Assembly (NCBI RefSeq): GCF_003627215.1
Contig: NZ_CP032677.1
Span: 3,477,501 to 3,541,500, forward strand
DNA from: Pseudomonas sp. Leaf58
GTDB lineage: Bacteria > Pseudomonadota > Gammaproteobacteria > Pseudomonadales > Pseudomonadaceae
Reading direction: 5' to 3'
Length of the DNA: 64,000 nt
The notes beneath the pieces were generated by a model. That model was not told the DNA's origin, made no database searches, and saw only the letters and a list, made by a program, of their open reading frames with translations. Positions 9,399-20,583 of this stretch are shown here, in pieces (the stretch's first letter is position 1; every line of letters begins with the position of its first letter). Both the position numbers and the translations under genes were made by a program.

Positions 9399-11609
9399 TC
9401 AGGCAGGTTTCATCACCAGTACTCCCAGCGGCGGCAGGTTCAGGGCCAGCGACAGCGGCTGGCCATGGCTGGCCACCTCGTCACTCTCCACCCCCCCAAG
9501 GTTGCCGACATTGGACCCGGCGTACAGCTCGGCATCACTGTTCAACAGCTCCTCCCAGCGCTCGCCGAACGGCACGCCAATACGGTAGCCCTCGCGCGGT
9601 ACCGGGGTGAAGTTGGCCACTACCAGCACCGGCTCGCCGTTGCTGCTCCAGCGCAGCCAGGCGTACACGCTGTTCTGCGCATCGTCACCAATCAACCACT
9701 GGAAGCCCTGCGGCTGGCAATCCTGCTCATGCAGCGCCGGCACCTCGCGGTACAGGCGGTTGAGGTCGCCCACCAAGCGCTGCACACCCTGGTGCTCGGG
9801 GTACTGCAACAGGTACCAGTCCAGTTCGCTGTCGTGGTCCCACTCACGCCACTGGCCGAACTCACAGCCCATGAACAGCAGCTTCTTGCCCGGGTGCGCC
9901 CACATGAAGGTGAGGTACGCACGCAGGTTGGCGAACTTCTGCCAACGGTCGCCCGGCATCTTGTCGATCAGCGAATGCTTGCCGTGCACCACTTCATCGT
10001 GGGAGATGGGCAGGATGAAGTGCTCGGAATAGGCATAGATCAGCCCAAAGCTCATCTCGTTGTGATGGTAGGTACGGTGCACTGGGTCGTTCTGGATGTA
10101 ATGCAGGGTGTCGTGCATCCAGCCCATGTTCCACTTGTAGGCAAAGCCCAGGCCGCCCTGCTGGGTCGGCTGGCTGACGCCGGGCCAGGCCGTGGACTCT
10201 TCGGCGATGATCAGCGCCCCCGGCGCCTCATGGGCGGCGACACCGTTGAGGTGACGGATGAAGTCGATGGCCTCCAGGTTCTCGCGCCCACCATGGCGGT
10301 TCGGTACCCATTCGCCGGCCTTGCGCGAATAATCGCGGTATAGCATCGAGGCCACCGCATCGACCCGCAAACCGTCGATGTGGAAGTGCTTCAGCCAGTG
10401 CAGGGCCGAGGCCATCATGAAACCGCGCACCTCATTGCGGCCCAGGTTGTAGATCAGCGTGTTCCAGTCCTGGTGGTAGCCCTCCAGCGGGTTGTCGTAC
10501 TCGTACAGGGCGGTGCCGTCGAAACGCGCCAGGCCGTGCTCGTCCGTGGGGAAATGCGCTGGCACCCAGTCAAGCAGCACGCCAATGCCACCCTGGTGGC
10601 AGGCATCGATGAAGGCGGCGAAGTCCTCGGCGCTGCCATAGCGCGAGGTGGGCGCGAACATCGACAGCGGCTGGTAACCCCAGGAGCCGCCGAACGGGTG
10701 CTCCATGATTGGCAGCAGCTCGATGTGGGTGAAACCCAGCGCCTGAACGTACGGCACCAGGCGCTCGGCCAGTTCGCGCCAGTTGTAGTAGCGCCCAACT
10801 TCGCCGGCCTCATCCAGCTCGCAGCGCCAAGAGCCTGGGTGCAGTTCGTAGATCGACAGCGGCGCGCTGTAGGCATGGCGCTGCGCGCGCTGCGCCATCC
10901 AGTCGTGGTCCTGCCAAACATGGCTGAGCGCACCCGCCACCTTGGACGCGGTACTCGGCGGCAGCTCGGTGGCGCGCGCCAGCGGGTCGGCTTTCAGGGG
11001 TAATATCCCGTCTTTGCCCAGCACTTCGAACTTGTAGGCTTCGCCCACTCCCAGGCGCGGCACGAACAGCTCCCACACCCCAGCGCTGTGGCGCAGGCGC
11101 ATGGGGTGGCGGCGCCCGTCCCAATTGTTGAAGTCACCCACCACCGACACCCGCCGTGCATTCGGTGCCCACACCGAGAAGCACACGCCATCGATGCCAT
11201 CCACCGTGATGGGCTGCGCACCGAAGCGCCCGGACAAGTCGCGGTGGTTACCTTCGGCGAACAAGTGCAGGTCCATGTCGCCCAGTTGTGGGCCGAAGCT
11301 GTAGGGGTCTTCGGTGACCTGCTCGCCACCGGCCCAGGCAATTTGCAGCAGGTAGGGCTGTGCCTCATCGAGGTGCGCGCTGAACAGCCCAGGCAGGCTG
11401 CCCTGCTGCATTTCGGTGAGGGTACGCCCGTCATGCCGGGCCAGGATGCGCACATTTAGCGCATTGGGCAGGAAGGCGCGCACCACCTGCCCGCCTGCGC
11501 CGTCACCATGGGGGCCGAGTAGGGCAAATGGATCGGCGTGCTCGGCGCGGGCCAGGGCGTCGAGATCCCGTTGCCGAAGGCCGCCGTTTTCACGCGTTGT
11601 TACGTTCAT
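9399..11609 (-). CDS. glgB: 1,4-alpha-glucan branching enzyme
   Basis: Cuts alpha-1,4 glucan and re-attaches the segment by an alpha-1,6 bond. 736 residues from the ATG at 11609, preceded by GGAGAG; an upstream in-frame start is possible but would overlap treS further. Domain order: N-terminal extension, CBM48 (about 140-230, [20 protein letters not shown]), GH13_9 barrel with [13 protein letters not shown] (nucleophile Asp417) and ALIIAEEST (acid/base Glu470), then a C-terminal beta domain. The start overlaps the treS stop by 4 bp (ATGA), so branching is coupled to maltose 1-phosphate production as in other GlgE-pathway operons. Confidence 0.96.
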   Translation of the reverse strand: MNVTTRENGGLRQRDLDALARAEHADPFALLGPHGDGAGGQVVRAFLPNALNVRILARHDGRTLTEMQQGSLPGLFSAHLDEAQPYLLQIAWAGGEQVTEDPYSFGPQLGDMDLHLFAEGNHRDLSGRFGAQPITVDGIDGVCFSVWAPNARRVSVVGDFNNWDGRRHPMRLRHSAGVWELFVPRLGVGEAYKFEVLGKDGILPLKADPLARATELPPSTASKVAGALSHVWQDHDWMAQRAQRHAYSAPLSIYELHPGSWRCELDEAGEVGRYYNWRELAERLVPYVQALGFTHIELLPIMEHPFGGSWGYQPLSMFAPTSRYGSAEDFAAFIDACHQGGIGVLLDWVPAHFPTDEHGLARFDGTALYEYDNPLEGYHQDWNTLIYNLGRNEVRGFMMASALHWLKHFHIDGLRVDAVASMLYRDYSRKAGEWVPNRHGGRENLEAIDFIRHLNGVAAHEAPGALIIAEESTAWPGVSQPTQQGGLGFAYKWNMGWMHDTLHYIQNDPVHRTYHHNEMSFGLIYAYSEHFILPISHDEVVHGKHSLIDKMPGDRWQKFANLRAYLTFMWAHPGKKLLFMGCEFGQWREWDHDSELDWYLLQYPEHQGVQRLVGDLNRLYREVPALHEQDCQPQGFQWLIGDDAQNSVYAWLRWSSNGEPVLVVANFTPVPREGYRIGVPFGERWEELLNSDAELYAGSNVGNLGGVESDEVASHGQPLSLALNLPPLGVLVMKPA

Positions 11610-14600
11610 TCTGACTCTCCCCAGGTACTGATCAGTCCATGCAGACCATGCAAAGGCACGGCCAACCAACTTGGACGGTTTTCGGCTTCGTAGGTAATTT
11701 CGTAGGCAGCTTTTTCCAGGCAGAACAGCTCCAGTGCAGCACGCTCGCCCTCGGCCTGCTGCCAGGCATGCGGCATGGCTGCGGTGGCCAAACCATAGGC
11801 TTCGACAAAGGCATGCCGCGACTGATGCAGGTACTGCCTGGCAACCCGTTGCCGGGCTTGGCGTGCGGGGTCGGAAAGGTCCACCGCAGACGCGCTGCGC
11901 AAGATCATCGCAGCAGCATAGTCGAAGGATCGCAGCACGCCGCTGACATCCTTGTAGGGGCTGTGTTTTGCCCGCCGCTCTTGCAGCGGCCGGGCCGGTT
12001 CACCTTCGAAATCGATGAGGTAGGCATCGCCCTGCACCACCAGCACCTGGCCCAGGTGCAGGTCGCCGTGCACGCGCATCAGCAAACCGCCCAAGGCCTG
12101 CTGGGCCAGGTTGGCGACGTGCTGGGCCAGGCCATCGCGCTGTTGCTGCAAGTCATCGACCAGCGCCTGGCTGTCGCTGTCCAGGTTGTCGCGGTGCTGG
12201 GCCAGCAGGTCGAGGGCGTGGGTCAGCTCGGCGCTGATCTGCGCACTCCAGCGCTCGCTGTCGTGGGTATCGCTGGGGCGCGGCTGGAAGGCTTCGTCGT
12301 GGGTCGGTGCGGCCAGCAGCAGGTGCATTTCACCCAGGCGCTGGCCGAGCAAGGCGGCAAAGCCGGTTAGCTCGACGAGTGCGTCAGTGTGCAGCTCGGC
12401 GTCGAGGCTGGCAGGCTCCATCTGGTCGCGAATGGCCCGCTCCAGGGTGTTCTGGGTCCAGGCCCAGGCATCGCCCTGGTTGCTCAGGTAGCCCTGGGCG
12501 ATCATCAGCAGGTGCGGTGCGCCCTGTTCATCCACCCGGCTGACCCAGGCCAGCAACGGCGAGATATTGGCAAAGCCTGCGGCGGTCAGGTAGGCACTCA
12601 TTTCAAGCTCCGGGTGCACGCCCGGGTTGACCCGGCGGATCAGCTTGAGCACCACACGGTCGCCGATCACCACCGAGCTGTTGGACTGCTCGGCGCTGAG
12701 GTAGCGCACGGGGCTTTCCTCGTTCAACGCCAGGCCAGCCAACTGTTCGGTGCTTTCGAAACGCAGCTCGCCCTCGCCGTTGCCACAGGCCAACTGCATG
12801 CCACCCTGGCAGGCGCGCAGTACCGCGCGGATGAAAGGTTCGAGGACAAAGGCGTCGGTGATCAGGCCAACCTGATGCGCACGGCGCACCCGTGACAACG
12901 CCAGCTGCTGCGGCAACGCGGTGTTAATCTGGTCCTCTGGCAGCAGGCCGAACGGCAACTGGTAGCGGTTGGCGGTGCCGTCGCTGAGCACTTCAATCTC
13001 GCTAAGCAACACCGGCGTGGTGGCCGTGCCGAAGCGCACGCCATAGCACAGCCGTACAGCGTCGATCGGCCCTTCCTTGCCGGCGAACCAGCGCCGCTTG
13101 GGCAGGTACTGCGGCAAGATGGCCGTTTGCAGGGTGTTGCTGGAGGGGGCTTCGAGCAGTTCTTCCATTCGCTTGCGCAGCACCAACGTCGTCAATTCGG
13201 GTAACCCCTCGGTGGCCTGGATGTGCCAGCTGGGCATGCGGTCGTGAGCGGCCAGCAGGAACCAGTAGAAGGCATAGGGTGGCAAGGTCAGCAGAAACGG
13301 CAGTTGGCCAATCGGCGGGAAGGCGCTGCCGCCAAGCATCTCTACCGGTACTTTGTCGGCGTATTGTGACAATTCCAGTTCGGCCGCTTGGGCGGCGCGG
13401 GACACGTTGGCGACGCACAGGATGACTTCGCTATTGCCATCGGCGTCGGTGTACTCGCGGAGGTAGGCAAGAATGCGCCGATTGCTGGGGGTTAGCATGC
13501 GCAGGCTACCGCGGCCAAAGGCCTTTTGCTGCTTGCGCACCGCCAGCAAGCGCCGGTTCCAGTTCAGCAGTGAGTGCGGGTCGTGGCTCTGTGCTTCAAC
13601 GTTGACCGTCTGGTAACCGTACAGCGGGTCCATGATCGGCGGCAGCACCAGGCGCTGCGGGTCGGCGCGGGAGAACCCGCCGTTGCGGTCTGGCGACCAC
13701 TGCATGGGCGTACGCACGCCGTCGCGGTCGCCCAGGTAGATGTTATCGCCCATACCCAGTTCGTCGCCGTAATACAGCGTAGGCGTGCCGGGCATCGACA
13801 GCAGCAGGCTGGTGAGCAGCTCGATGCGCCGACGGTCCCGCTGCAGCAACGGTGCCAAGCGCCGGCGGATGCCCAGGTTGATACGCGCGCGGCGGTCTTC
13901 GGCGTAGTAGTTCCACAGGTAGTCGCGCTCGCGGTCGGTGACCATCTCCAGGGTCAGTTCATCGTGGTTGCGCAAGAAGATCGCCCATTGGCAGTTGGCG
14001 GGGATTTCCGGGGTTTGGCGCAGGATGTCGGTGATCGGGAAGCGGTCTTCCATGGCCAAGGCCATGTACATGCGCGGCATGAGTGGAAAGTGGAAGGCCA
14101 TGTGGCATTCGTCGCCCTCACCTTCACCGAAGTATGGGCGGGTGTCTTCTGGCCACTGGTTAGCCTCGGCCAGCAGCATGCGGTCGGGGTAGTTGGCATC
14201 GATCTCGGCACGGATCGCCTTGAGTACGGCGTGGGTTTCGGCAAGGTTCTCGTTGTTGGTGCCATCACGTTCGATCAGGTAGGGGATGGCGTCCAGGCGC
14301 AGGCCATCGACGCCCATGTCGAGCCACAGGCGCATCACCCCGATCACCGCCTTGAGCACTTGCGGGTTATCGAAGTTGAGGTCCGGTTGGTGCGAGTAGA
14401 AGCGGTGCCAGAAGTACTGGCCGGCGACCGGGTCCCAGGTCCAGTTGGACTTTTCGGTATCGAGGAAGATGATGCGCGTGCCGTCGTACTTCTGGTCGTC
14501 ATCCGACCACACATAAAAGTCCCGCGCCTTGCTGCCGCGCTTGGCGTGGCGGGCGCGCTGGAACCACGGGTGCTGGTCGCTGGTGTGGTTGATGACCAGC

Positions 14601-14926
14601 TCGGTAATGACCCGCAGGCCACGTTTGTGCGCCTCGGCGATGAAGCGGCGGGCATCGGCCATGCTGCCGTAGTCGGGGTGGACGGCCTTGTACTCGGCAA
14701 TATCGTAGCCGTCGTCAAGCCGTGGCGAAGGGTAGAACGGCAACAGCCACAGGGTGTTCACGCCCAGTTCGGCGATGTAGTCGAGCTTGCTGATCAGGCC
14801 GGCGAAATCGCCGATGCCGTCGTTGTTGGAATCGAAGAACGACTTGATGTGCAACTGGTAGATGACGGCATCCTTGTACCACAGCGGGTCGTCGATGAAG
14901 GCTGCCGGGCGAGAACGCTTGGCCAT
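11606..14926 (-). CDS. treS: trehalose synthase fused to maltokinase
   Basis: 1106 residues, two enzymes in one chain. The N-terminal half (about 1-560) is GH13 trehalose synthase, interconverting trehalose and maltose: [14 protein letters not shown] (nucleophile Asp212), [12 protein letters not shown] (Glu254), LRNHDEL (Asp322). The C-terminal half (about 600-1106) is a maltokinase (Mak/Pep2) of the aminoglycoside-phosphotransferase-like fold: [10 protein letters not shown] at its start and [10 protein letters not shown] and YLIDFEGEP as catalytic and Mg-binding motifs. Together they turn trehalose into maltose 1-phosphate, the donor for GlgE. Such fusions are known in pseudomonads, whereas mycobacteria encode two proteins. 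It is upstream of glgB and overlaps it by 4 bp. Confidence 0.96.
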   Translation of the reverse strand: MAKRSRPAAFIDDPLWYKDAVIYQLHIKSFFDSNNDGIGDFAGLISKLDYIAELGVNTLWLLPFYPSPRLDDGYDIAEYKAVHPDYGSMADARRFIAEAHKRGLRVITELVINHTSDQHPWFQRARHAKRGSKARDFYVWSDDDQKYDGTRIIFLDTEKSNWTWDPVAGQYFWHRFYSHQPDLNFDNPQVLKAVIGVMRLWLDMGVDGLRLDAIPYLIERDGTNNENLAETHAVLKAIRAEIDANYPDRMLLAEANQWPEDTRPYFGEGEGDECHMAFHFPLMPRMYMALAMEDRFPITDILRQTPEIPANCQWAIFLRNHDELTLEMVTDRERDYLWNYYAEDRRARINLGIRRRLAPLLQRDRRRIELLTSLLLSMPGTPTLYYGDELGMGDNIYLGDRDGVRTPMQWSPDRNGGFSRADPQRLVLPPIMDPLYGYQTVNVEAQSHDPHSLLNWNRRLLAVRKQQKAFGRGSLRMLTPSNRRILAYLREYTDADGNSEVILCVANVSRAAQAAELELSQYADKVPVEMLGGSAFPPIGQLPFLLTLPPYAFYWFLLAAHDRMPSWHIQATEGLPELTTLVLRKRMEELLEAPSSNTLQTAILPQYLPKRRWFAGKEGPIDAVRLCYGVRFGTATTPVLLSEIEVLSDGTANRYQLPFGLLPEDQINTALPQQLALSRVRRAHQVGLITDAFVLEPFIRAVLRACQGGMQLACGNGEGELRFESTEQLAGLALNEESPVRYLSAEQSNSSVVIGDRVVLKLIRRVNPGVHPELEMSAYLTAAGFANISPLLAWVSRVDEQGAPHLLMIAQGYLSNQGDAWAWTQNTLERAIRDQMEPASLDAELHTDALVELTGFAALLGQRLGEMHLLLAAPTHDEAFQPRPSDTHDSERWSAQISAELTHALDLLAQHRDNLDSDSQALVDDLQQQRDGLAQHVANLAQQALGGLLMRVHGDLHLGQVLVVQGDAYLIDFEGEPARPLQERRAKHSPYKDVSGVLRSFDYAAAMILRSASAVDLSDPARQARQRVARQYLHQSRHAFVEAYGLATAAMPHAWQQAEGERAALELFCLEKAAYEITYEAENRPSWLAVPLHGLHGLISTWGESE

Positions 14927-14962
14927 GTGCGACTCCTTTCCTATCCTGGTTTGCTCTGCCCC

Positions 14963-15048
14963 TTTTGCAGCGGGTTTACCCGCGTAGCAGGCACCGCGGT
15001 GGATGGCACCGGCTTTGCCGGTTTTAGCGGGTGAACCCGCTCCTACAA
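14963..15048. repeat. REP elements between glgE and treS
   Basis: Two REP-like units (GCAGCGGGTTTACCCGCG and TTTTAGCGGGTGAACCCGCT cores) joined by a shorter palindrome (CACCGGCTTTGCCGGT). They fill most of the 139-bp gap between the two leftward genes. Confidence 0.75.
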
Positions 15049-15065
15049 TCGACCGCCAGCCAAGG

Positions 15066-17084
15066 CTAAAGGGCCTTTTCGATGCGCCAGATACCGAACG
15101 GCTGGTGCCAGGGTTCGATGCGCATGAACTGGGTTTTGCCGTACCACGACCAGCGATGGCCGCTCATCAGGTCCTCGCCATGGGTCTCAGCGTTATCATC
15201 CAGCCCCAGTTCCCACAACGGCAGTTCGAAGTAGGCTTCCTGGGCATTGTGCGGGTCGAGGCTCACGGCGATGAGGATGTAGTTGTCGCGCTCAGGCGTG
15301 CGCTTGGCGAAGTACAGGATGTTGTCGTTCCAACAGTTGAAGAACGCCACGCCCAGGTGCGTCTGCAAGGCTGGGTTCTGCCGGCGAATGCGGTTGAGCT
15401 GGGCGATCTCGGCAATGATGTTGCCGGGTTGGGTGAAATCACGTGGGCGAATCTCGTACTTTTCCGAATCCAAGTATTCTTCCTTGCCCGGCAACCCCGC
15501 GGCCTCGCACAGTTCAAAACCGGAATACATGCCCCACAGGCCCGAGCCCATGGTCGCCAACGCGGCACGGATCAAAAAACCTGCCCGACCGGAGTGCTGC
15601 AGGAAGAATGGGTTGATGTCCGGCGTGTTGACGAAGAAATTGGGCCGGTAGCACTGGCTCCAAGGTGGCTGGTTGAGTTGCTCGAAATACTCACGCAGCT
15701 CCTGTTTGCTGTTGCGCCAGGTGAAGTAGGTGTAGCTCTGCGCATAACCCACCTTGCCCAGGCGCGCCATCATCGCCGGCTTGGTAAAGGCCTCGGCGAG
15801 AAAGATGACGTCGGGGTGCTGGCTACGCACATTGGCGATCAACCATTGCCAGAACGGCAACGGCTTGGTGTGCGGGTTGTCGACGCGGAAGGTCTTCACG
15901 CCCTCCTCGACCCAGCCGACCACCACGTCGCGCAGGGCTAGCCACAGCGATGGCACGGCCTCGGGGGCGTAGAAATCGACGTTGACGATGTCTTGGTACT
16001 TTTTCGGCGGGTTTTCCGCGTAGCGGATGCTGCCGTCCGGGCGCCAGCTGAACCAGCCGGGGTGCTCCTTGAGCCAGGGGTGGTCTTGGGAGCACTGGAT
16101 GGCGAAGTCGAGGGCGATCTCCAGGCCATGTTCAGCGGCGGCGGCCACCAAGCGGCGGAAGTCGTCGCGGCAGCCCAGTTGCGGGTGAATCGCCTCGTGG
16201 CCGCCTTCTGGGCCGCCAATCGCATACGGGCTGCCCGGGTCGTCGGGCTCGGCTGTCAGCGCGTTGTTACGGCCCTTGCGGTGCTGCATACCGATAGGAT
16301 GGATGGGCGGGAAGTACAGCACGTCAAAGCCCATGTCGCGGATCATCGGCAAGCGTTCATGCACATCATTGAAGGTGCCATGGCGTTGCGGGTCGTCGGT
16401 GATCGAGCGTGGGAACAGCTCGTACCAGCTGGCGAACTGCGCCGCTGGGCGGTCGACATCGACCGGGAATTCGCGGCTGCGGGCCAGGTAGCTGCGGTGT
16501 TCGGCCTCACCCATCAAGCGGGCGCTGGTGGGGTCGAGGAGCAGCGCCACCTGGCTGTCGGCATCGAGTGTAAGCAGGCGCTGCTGCAGTGCTTCGAGCT
16601 CCTCGCGCAGGGCGCCGCTACTCAGCTCGATGCCCTTGCCCAGCATCAGCCGGCCCTCTTCCAGTTCGAGCTTCACTTCGACACCGGCGTGGTACTTCTT
16701 CTCCAGGTCATGGCAATAGGTGGCGAATGGGTCGATCCAGGCCTCGATGGTGTACAGGTGCGGGCCCAGCTCGGTAGGGGTGAACTCGGCCAGCCACAGG
16801 TCGTTGCCCGGCGAGTGCATGGCCACACAGTGCCAGCGCCGGCTGTGTGCCTGGCGCCAGTTGAGCATCACTGCCAGGCGATCGTGGCCGTCGCTGTAGA
16901 CCTTGCTGCTGACCGCCACCGGTTGGCCACTGATGGCCTTGGCAGCGAAGGTGCCGGCTTCGAGCACAGGTTGGGTGTCCTCGATCACGATGCGCGGCGC
17001 CAGCAGCGCCTGGGACAGGCTGATGGCCTGGTCCGGGTGATCGTTGGCCATGGGCACGCTTTCGAAGGGCTCGTTTCGTGACAT
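15066..17084 (-). CDS. glgE: alpha-1,4-glucan:maltose-1-phosphate maltosyltransferase
   Basis: Extends linear alpha-glucan by adding maltose from maltose 1-phosphate. 672 residues, the usual GlgE length. An N-terminal domain (about 28-210) is followed by a GH13_3 barrel: GMQHRKGRNN near 265, GVKTFRVDNPHTKP with nucleophile Asp402, and IFLAEAFTKP with Glu431. The ATG at 17084 has AAGG just upstream; an ATG 11 codons later is the alternative. It is first in a leftward glgE-treS-glgB group. Glycogen here would be made from trehalose rather than from ADP-glucose alone. Confidence 0.96.
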   Translation of the reverse strand: MSRNEPFESVPMANDHPDQAISLSQALLAPRIVIEDTQPVLEAGTFAAKAISGQPVAVSSKVYSDGHDRLAVMLNWRQAHSRRWHCVAMHSPGNDLWLAEFTPTELGPHLYTIEAWIDPFATYCHDLEKKYHAGVEVKLELEEGRLMLGKGIELSSGALREELEALQQRLLTLDADSQVALLLDPTSARLMGEAEHRSYLARSREFPVDVDRPAAQFASWYELFPRSITDDPQRHGTFNDVHERLPMIRDMGFDVLYFPPIHPIGMQHRKGRNNALTAEPDDPGSPYAIGGPEGGHEAIHPQLGCRDDFRRLVAAAAEHGLEIALDFAIQCSQDHPWLKEHPGWFSWRPDGSIRYAENPPKKYQDIVNVDFYAPEAVPSLWLALRDVVVGWVEEGVKTFRVDNPHTKPLPFWQWLIANVRSQHPDVIFLAEAFTKPAMMARLGKVGYAQSYTYFTWRNSKQELREYFEQLNQPPWSQCYRPNFFVNTPDINPFFLQHSGRAGFLIRAALATMGSGLWGMYSGFELCEAAGLPGKEEYLDSEKYEIRPRDFTQPGNIIAEIAQLNRIRRQNPALQTHLGVAFFNCWNDNILYFAKRTPERDNYILIAVSLDPHNAQEAYFELPLWELGLDDNAETHGEDLMSGHRWSWYGKTQFMRIEPWHQPFGIWRIEKAL

Positions 17085-17224
17085 CGGACCTTGCTCCCTC
17101 AGGCTGGTAGCGGTAAGGGTTCAGAGCCGGGTACAGGCGTGGGGTTCAAAATAATTGAGCGAACGGCAACTGCCAGGAGTCGAAGCCTGCAGCACCTCTT
17201 CAATCACCCCTGCGAGGTCAGGCC

Positions 17225-17386
17225 ATGAACATTCCCATTCCACCGGAAACTCCCGATCCCAACATCGACGACCCGACGTTGCCGCCGCCCGTGCCGGAAG
17301 AAGAGCCGGACGAGCTGCCGATCAAGCCGACCGTGCCGCCGACGGTGGGCGACCCGCCGAGCCAAGAGCCACCGGTGAAGGCTTAA
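17225..17386 (+). CDS. small proline-rich protein, unknown
   Basis: A 53-residue ORF beginning MNIPIPPETPDPNIDD and ending with a TAA codon. About a third of the residues are proline and it is very acidic (DPTLPPPVPEEEPDELPIKP), so it is probably disordered. GAGGT lies about 7 bp before the ATG. Codon use is typical of the genome. It diverges from glgE and is followed by a REP pair. Similar short Pro/Glu proteins are annotated in other pseudomonads, but no function is known to me. Confidence 0.6.
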   Translation: MNIPIPPETPDPNIDDPTLPPPVPEEEPDELPIKPTVPPTVGDPPSQEPPVKA

Positions 17387-17416
17387 GGGTAGACCAGGAT
17401 TTTGTGCAGGCCGGGC

Positions 17417-17500
17417 CGGCCCTTTCGCGGGTGAACCCAATCACGTACATGCGGCGCTGTACGGGTAGCAGCGGGCTTGCCCGCGAAAGGGCCAGAAGAC
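17417..17500. repeat. REP inverted pair
   Basis: Two inverted REP units (CCCTTTCGCGGGTGAACCC and GCGGGCTTGCCCGCGAAAGG cores) lying between the proline-rich gene and the acyl-CoA synthetase stop. Confidence 0.8.
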
Positions 17501-17508
17501 ATTACCTC

Positions 17509-19191
17509 TCAGCCCGTAGATACAGCCGAGATCTCCGCCACACTGATCTCGCGCATGCGGAACTTCTGCACCTTACCGGTCACCGTCATCGGGTACTCGT
17601 CGACAAAGCGGATATGCCGCGGCACCTTGAAATGCGCGATGCGTGCCTTGCACCAGCCCTGCAGCTCCTCGACCGTGGCACTGTGCCCCGGGTGCAGCTT
17701 GATCCAGGCGACGATCTCTTCGCCATAACGGCTGCACGGGATGCCGACCACCTGGGCATCGGCCACTGCAGGGTGGGTGTAGAAGAACTCTTCCAGCTCG
17801 CGCGGGTAGATGTTCTCGCCACCGCGAATGATCATGTCCTTGTTGCGCCCGACGATGCGCACGTAGCCGTGTTCGTCCATCACCGCCAAGTCGCCCGAAT
17901 GCATCCAGCCAGCTGGGTCGATGGCATCTGCGGTAGCCTGAGGGTTGTCCCAGTAGCCGAGCATCACGCTGTAGCCGCGGGTGCACAGTTCGCCGATCTC
18001 ACCGCGAGGCACGATGCAGCCCTCGGCGTCCACAAGCTTGTTTTCCAGCTGCGGCTGGGTACGGCCAACGGTGGTCACGCGCAGTTCCAGTTCGTCGTCG
18101 GGGCCGGTCTGCAACGACACCGGGCTGGTTTCGGTCATGCCGTAGGCAATTTGCACTTCGGCCATGTGCATCTGGTCGATGACCCTGCGCATCACTTCGA
18201 TCGGGCAGGTGGCGCCGGCCATGATGCCGCTGCGCAGGGTTGAGAGGTCCATGCTTTGCCGCGCCGGGTGGTCGAGCATAGCGATGAACATGGTCGGTAC
18301 GCCATACAGGACGCTGGCGCGCTCTTCAGCCACGGCGCGCAGGGTGAGCTCGGCGTCGAAGGCGTCGTTGGGGTAGACCATGGTGCTGCCGTGGGTGATG
18401 CAGCCGAGGTTGGCCATGACCATGCCAAAGCAGTGGTACAGCGGCACCGGGATCACCATGCGGTCGCGGTCCGTCAGGCCCAGGCTTTCGCCGACCATGA
18501 AACCGTTGTTGAGGATGTTGTAGTGGCTGAGCGTGGCGCCCTTGGGTGCGCCGGTGGTGCCAGAGGTGTACTGGATGTTCACCGGCTGGTCGAACTGCAA
18601 GCTTTGCTGGCGGGCGCGGTAGGCCTCGGCGCAGGTGTTCCCTGCCCGCTCGGCCAGTGCTTGCCAGGGCAGGAAGCCTGCGGGCGGGTTGGCTGCCAGG
18701 CTGATCACGCCGCGCAGCTCGGGCAGGCGTTCACTGGCCAGCTCACCCGGGGTGGCGCCGGCAAGCTCGGGTGCCAGTTCCTGAACCATGGCGTGGTAAT
18801 CAGACGTCTTGAAGGCGCCAGCGCACACCAGCCAGCGGCAGCCAGACTGACGCAGTACATATTCCAGCTCGCCCACACGGTAAGCCGGGTTGATGTTGAC
18901 CAGAATTGCGCCGACCTTGGCACTGGCTAACTGCAGGATGCACCACTGAGCACAGTTGGGCGACCAGATGCCGACCCGGTCGCCCGTGTTCACGCCCAGA
19001 GCCATCAGGGCTCGCGCATGCATTTCTACCTGCTCCGCCAGCTGCCGCCAGCTATAGCGCAGGCCCTGGTGGCGTGACACCAGGGCTTCACCCTCGGCAC
19101 AACGGGCCACAGTGGCATCGAACGCCTGGCCAATGGTCTGGGTCAGCAAGGCTTGGTCCTGGCGACCGCGGGTATAGCTCGGTTGACTCAT
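17509..19191 (-). CDS. acyl-CoA synthetase (AMP-binding), liu-linked
   Basis: Activates a carboxylic acid to its CoA thioester through an acyl-AMP. 560 residues from the ATG at 19191 (MSQPSYTRG), with AGAAGGGA upstream. ANL-superfamily motifs: [20 protein letters not shown] (P-loop-like), [28 protein letters not shown] and the C-terminal [12 protein letters not shown] with the catalytic Lys. It diverges from liuA across a 209-bp region holding two LiuR-like palindromes. Its placement suggests a branched or medium-chain acid such as isovalerate as substrate (inference). Confidence 0.9.
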   Translation of the reverse strand: MSQPSYTRGRQDQALLTQTIGQAFDATVARCAEGEALVSRHQGLRYSWRQLAEQVEMHARALMALGVNTGDRVGIWSPNCAQWCILQLASAKVGAILVNINPAYRVGELEYVLRQSGCRWLVCAGAFKTSDYHAMVQELAPELAGATPGELASERLPELRGVISLAANPPAGFLPWQALAERAGNTCAEAYRARQQSLQFDQPVNIQYTSGTTGAPKGATLSHYNILNNGFMVGESLGLTDRDRMVIPVPLYHCFGMVMANLGCITHGSTMVYPNDAFDAELTLRAVAEERASVLYGVPTMFIAMLDHPARQSMDLSTLRSGIMAGATCPIEVMRRVIDQMHMAEVQIAYGMTETSPVSLQTGPDDELELRVTTVGRTQPQLENKLVDAEGCIVPRGEIGELCTRGYSVMLGYWDNPQATADAIDPAGWMHSGDLAVMDEHGYVRIVGRNKDMIIRGGENIYPRELEEFFYTHPAVADAQVVGIPCSRYGEEIVAWIKLHPGHSATVEELQGWCKARIAHFKVPRHIRFVDEYPMTVTGKVQKFRMREISVAEISAVSTG

Positions 19192-19254
19192 GGGTGTCCC
19201 TTCTTGTGGTTGTTCTGGGCACGACTGAAGCAAGCGCAAATACTCTGGCGCAGA

Positions 19255-19270
19255 TTTACGTTTACGTAAA
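19255..19270. promoter_or_regulatory. LiuR-like operator 1
   Basis: TTTACGTTTACGTAAA, a 16-bp palindrome imperfect only at the central step, followed by GGTGATGA. It lies in the divergent gap between the acyl-CoA synthetase and liuA and is the same shape as operator 2, 50 bp away. It resembles targets of the MerR-family regulator LiuR described for gamma-proteobacterial branched-chain degradation genes; that link is inference. Confidence 0.6.
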
Positions 19271-19304
19271 GGTGATGAGTCGATTGACAGTAAACCCTCG
19301 CAGG

Positions 19305-19320
19305 TTTACGTTAACGTAAA
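19305..19320. promoter_or_regulatory. LiuR-like operator 2
   Basis: TTTACGTTAACGTAAA, a perfect 16-bp palindrome, again followed by GGTGATGA. A good -35 element (TTGACA, 19284-19289) precedes it, so the operator would overlap or abut the -10 region of a rightward promoter for liuABCD. No regulator gene is nearby, so control must be in trans. Confidence 0.65.
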
Positions 19321-19400
19321 GGTGATGAACGACACCGGCCCCGGCTTGGATCCTTGAGCTACGGTGTTACCCAATTTCAAGAACAAGAAGGTGCCCCAGC

Positions 19401-20564
19401 ATGCATTACCCCTCCCTGAACTTCGCCTTGGGCGAAACCATCGACATGCTCCGCGACCAGGTGCGCACCTTCGTCGCCGCCGAACTGGCGCCGCGCGCCG
19501 CGCAAATCGACCACGACAACCTGTTCCCCGCCGACATGTGGCGCAAGTTCGGTGACATGGGCCTGCTGGGCATCACCGTATCGGAAGAATATGGCGGCGC
19601 CGGCCTGGGCTACCTGGCTCACGTGGTATCGATGGAAGAAATCAGCCGTGGCTCGGCCTCGGTGGCGCTGTCCTACGGTGCGCACTCCAACCTGTGCGTG
19701 AACCAGATCAACCGCAACGGCACCCATGAGCAGAAGCTCAAGTACCTGCCCAAGCTGATCAGCGGCGAGCACATCGGCGCCCTGGCCATGAGCGAGCCCA
19801 ACGCCGGCTCCGACGTGGTGTCGATGAAACTGCGCGCCGAAAAGCGCGGCGACCACTACGTGCTCAACGGCAGCAAAACCTGGATCACCAACGGCCCCGA
19901 TGCCAACACCTACGTGATCTATGCCAAGACCGACCTGGACAAGGGCGCGCACGGCATCACCGCGTTCATCGTCGAGCGTGACTGGAAAGGCTTCAGCCGC
20001 AGCAACAAGTTCGACAAGCTGGGCATGCGCGGTTCCAACACCTGCGAGCTGTTCTTCGACGACGTCGAGGTGCCGGCAGAAAACATCCTTGGCCAGCTCA
20101 ACGGCGGCGTGCGCGTGCTGATGAGCGGCCTGGACTACGAGCGCGTGGTGCTGTCGGGCGGACCGACCGGCATCATGCAAAGCTGCATGGACCTGGTGGT
20201 GCCGTACATCCACGACCGCAAGCAGTTCGGCCAGAGCATCGGCGAGTTCCAGCTGATCCAGGGCAAGATCGCCGACATGTACACCCAGCTGAACGCCAGC
20301 CGCGCCTACCTGTACGCCGTGGCCCAGGCCTGCGACCGTGGCGAGACCACCCGCAAGGACGCCGCCGGGGTGATCCTGTACACCGCCGAACGCGCCACGC
20401 AAATGGCCCTGGAAGCGATCCAGATTCTTGGCGGCAACGGCTATATCAACGAATTCCCGGCAGGCCGCCTGCTGCGCGACGCCAAGCTGTACGAAATCGG
20501 TGCCGGCACCAGCGAAATCCGGCGGATGCTGATTGGCCGCGAACTGTTCAACGAAACCCGCTGA
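19401..20564 (+). CDS. liuA: isovaleryl-CoA dehydrogenase
   Basis: FAD-dependent acyl-CoA dehydrogenase converting isovaleryl-CoA to 3-methylcrotonyl-CoA in leucine degradation. 387 residues. Motifs: [18 protein letters not shown] (flavin/substrate region), [17 protein letters not shown], and [12 protein letters not shown], where Glu247 sits at the position of the catalytic base specific to isovaleryl-CoA dehydrogenases. The C-terminus has [20 protein letters not shown] and [17 protein letters not shown], both classical. First gene of a four-gene liuABCD run. Confidence 0.96.
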   Translation: MHYPSLNFALGETIDMLRDQVRTFVAAELAPRAAQIDHDNLFPADMWRKFGDMGLLGITVSEEYGGAGLGYLAHVVSMEEISRGSASVALSYGAHSNLCVNQINRNGTHEQKLKYLPKLISGEHIGALAMSEPNAGSDVVSMKLRAEKRGDHYVLNGSKTWITNGPDANTYVIYAKTDLDKGAHGITAFIVERDWKGFSRSNKFDKLGMRGSNTCELFFDDVEVPAENILGQLNGGVRVLMSGLDYERVVLSGGPTGIMQSCMDLVVPYIHDRKQFGQSIGEFQLIQGKIADMYTQLNASRAYLYAVAQACDRGETTRKDAAGVILYTAERATQMALEAIQILGGNGYINEFPAGRLLRDAKLYEIGAGTSEIRRMLIGRELFNETR

Positions 20565-20583
20565 GCATAAGGGACGGGCGCAC

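Noticed and set aside
13574..15034. 486-codon open frame on the plus strand
   Set aside because: Antisense to the treS-maltokinase gene; no motifs, and it runs into the REP region.
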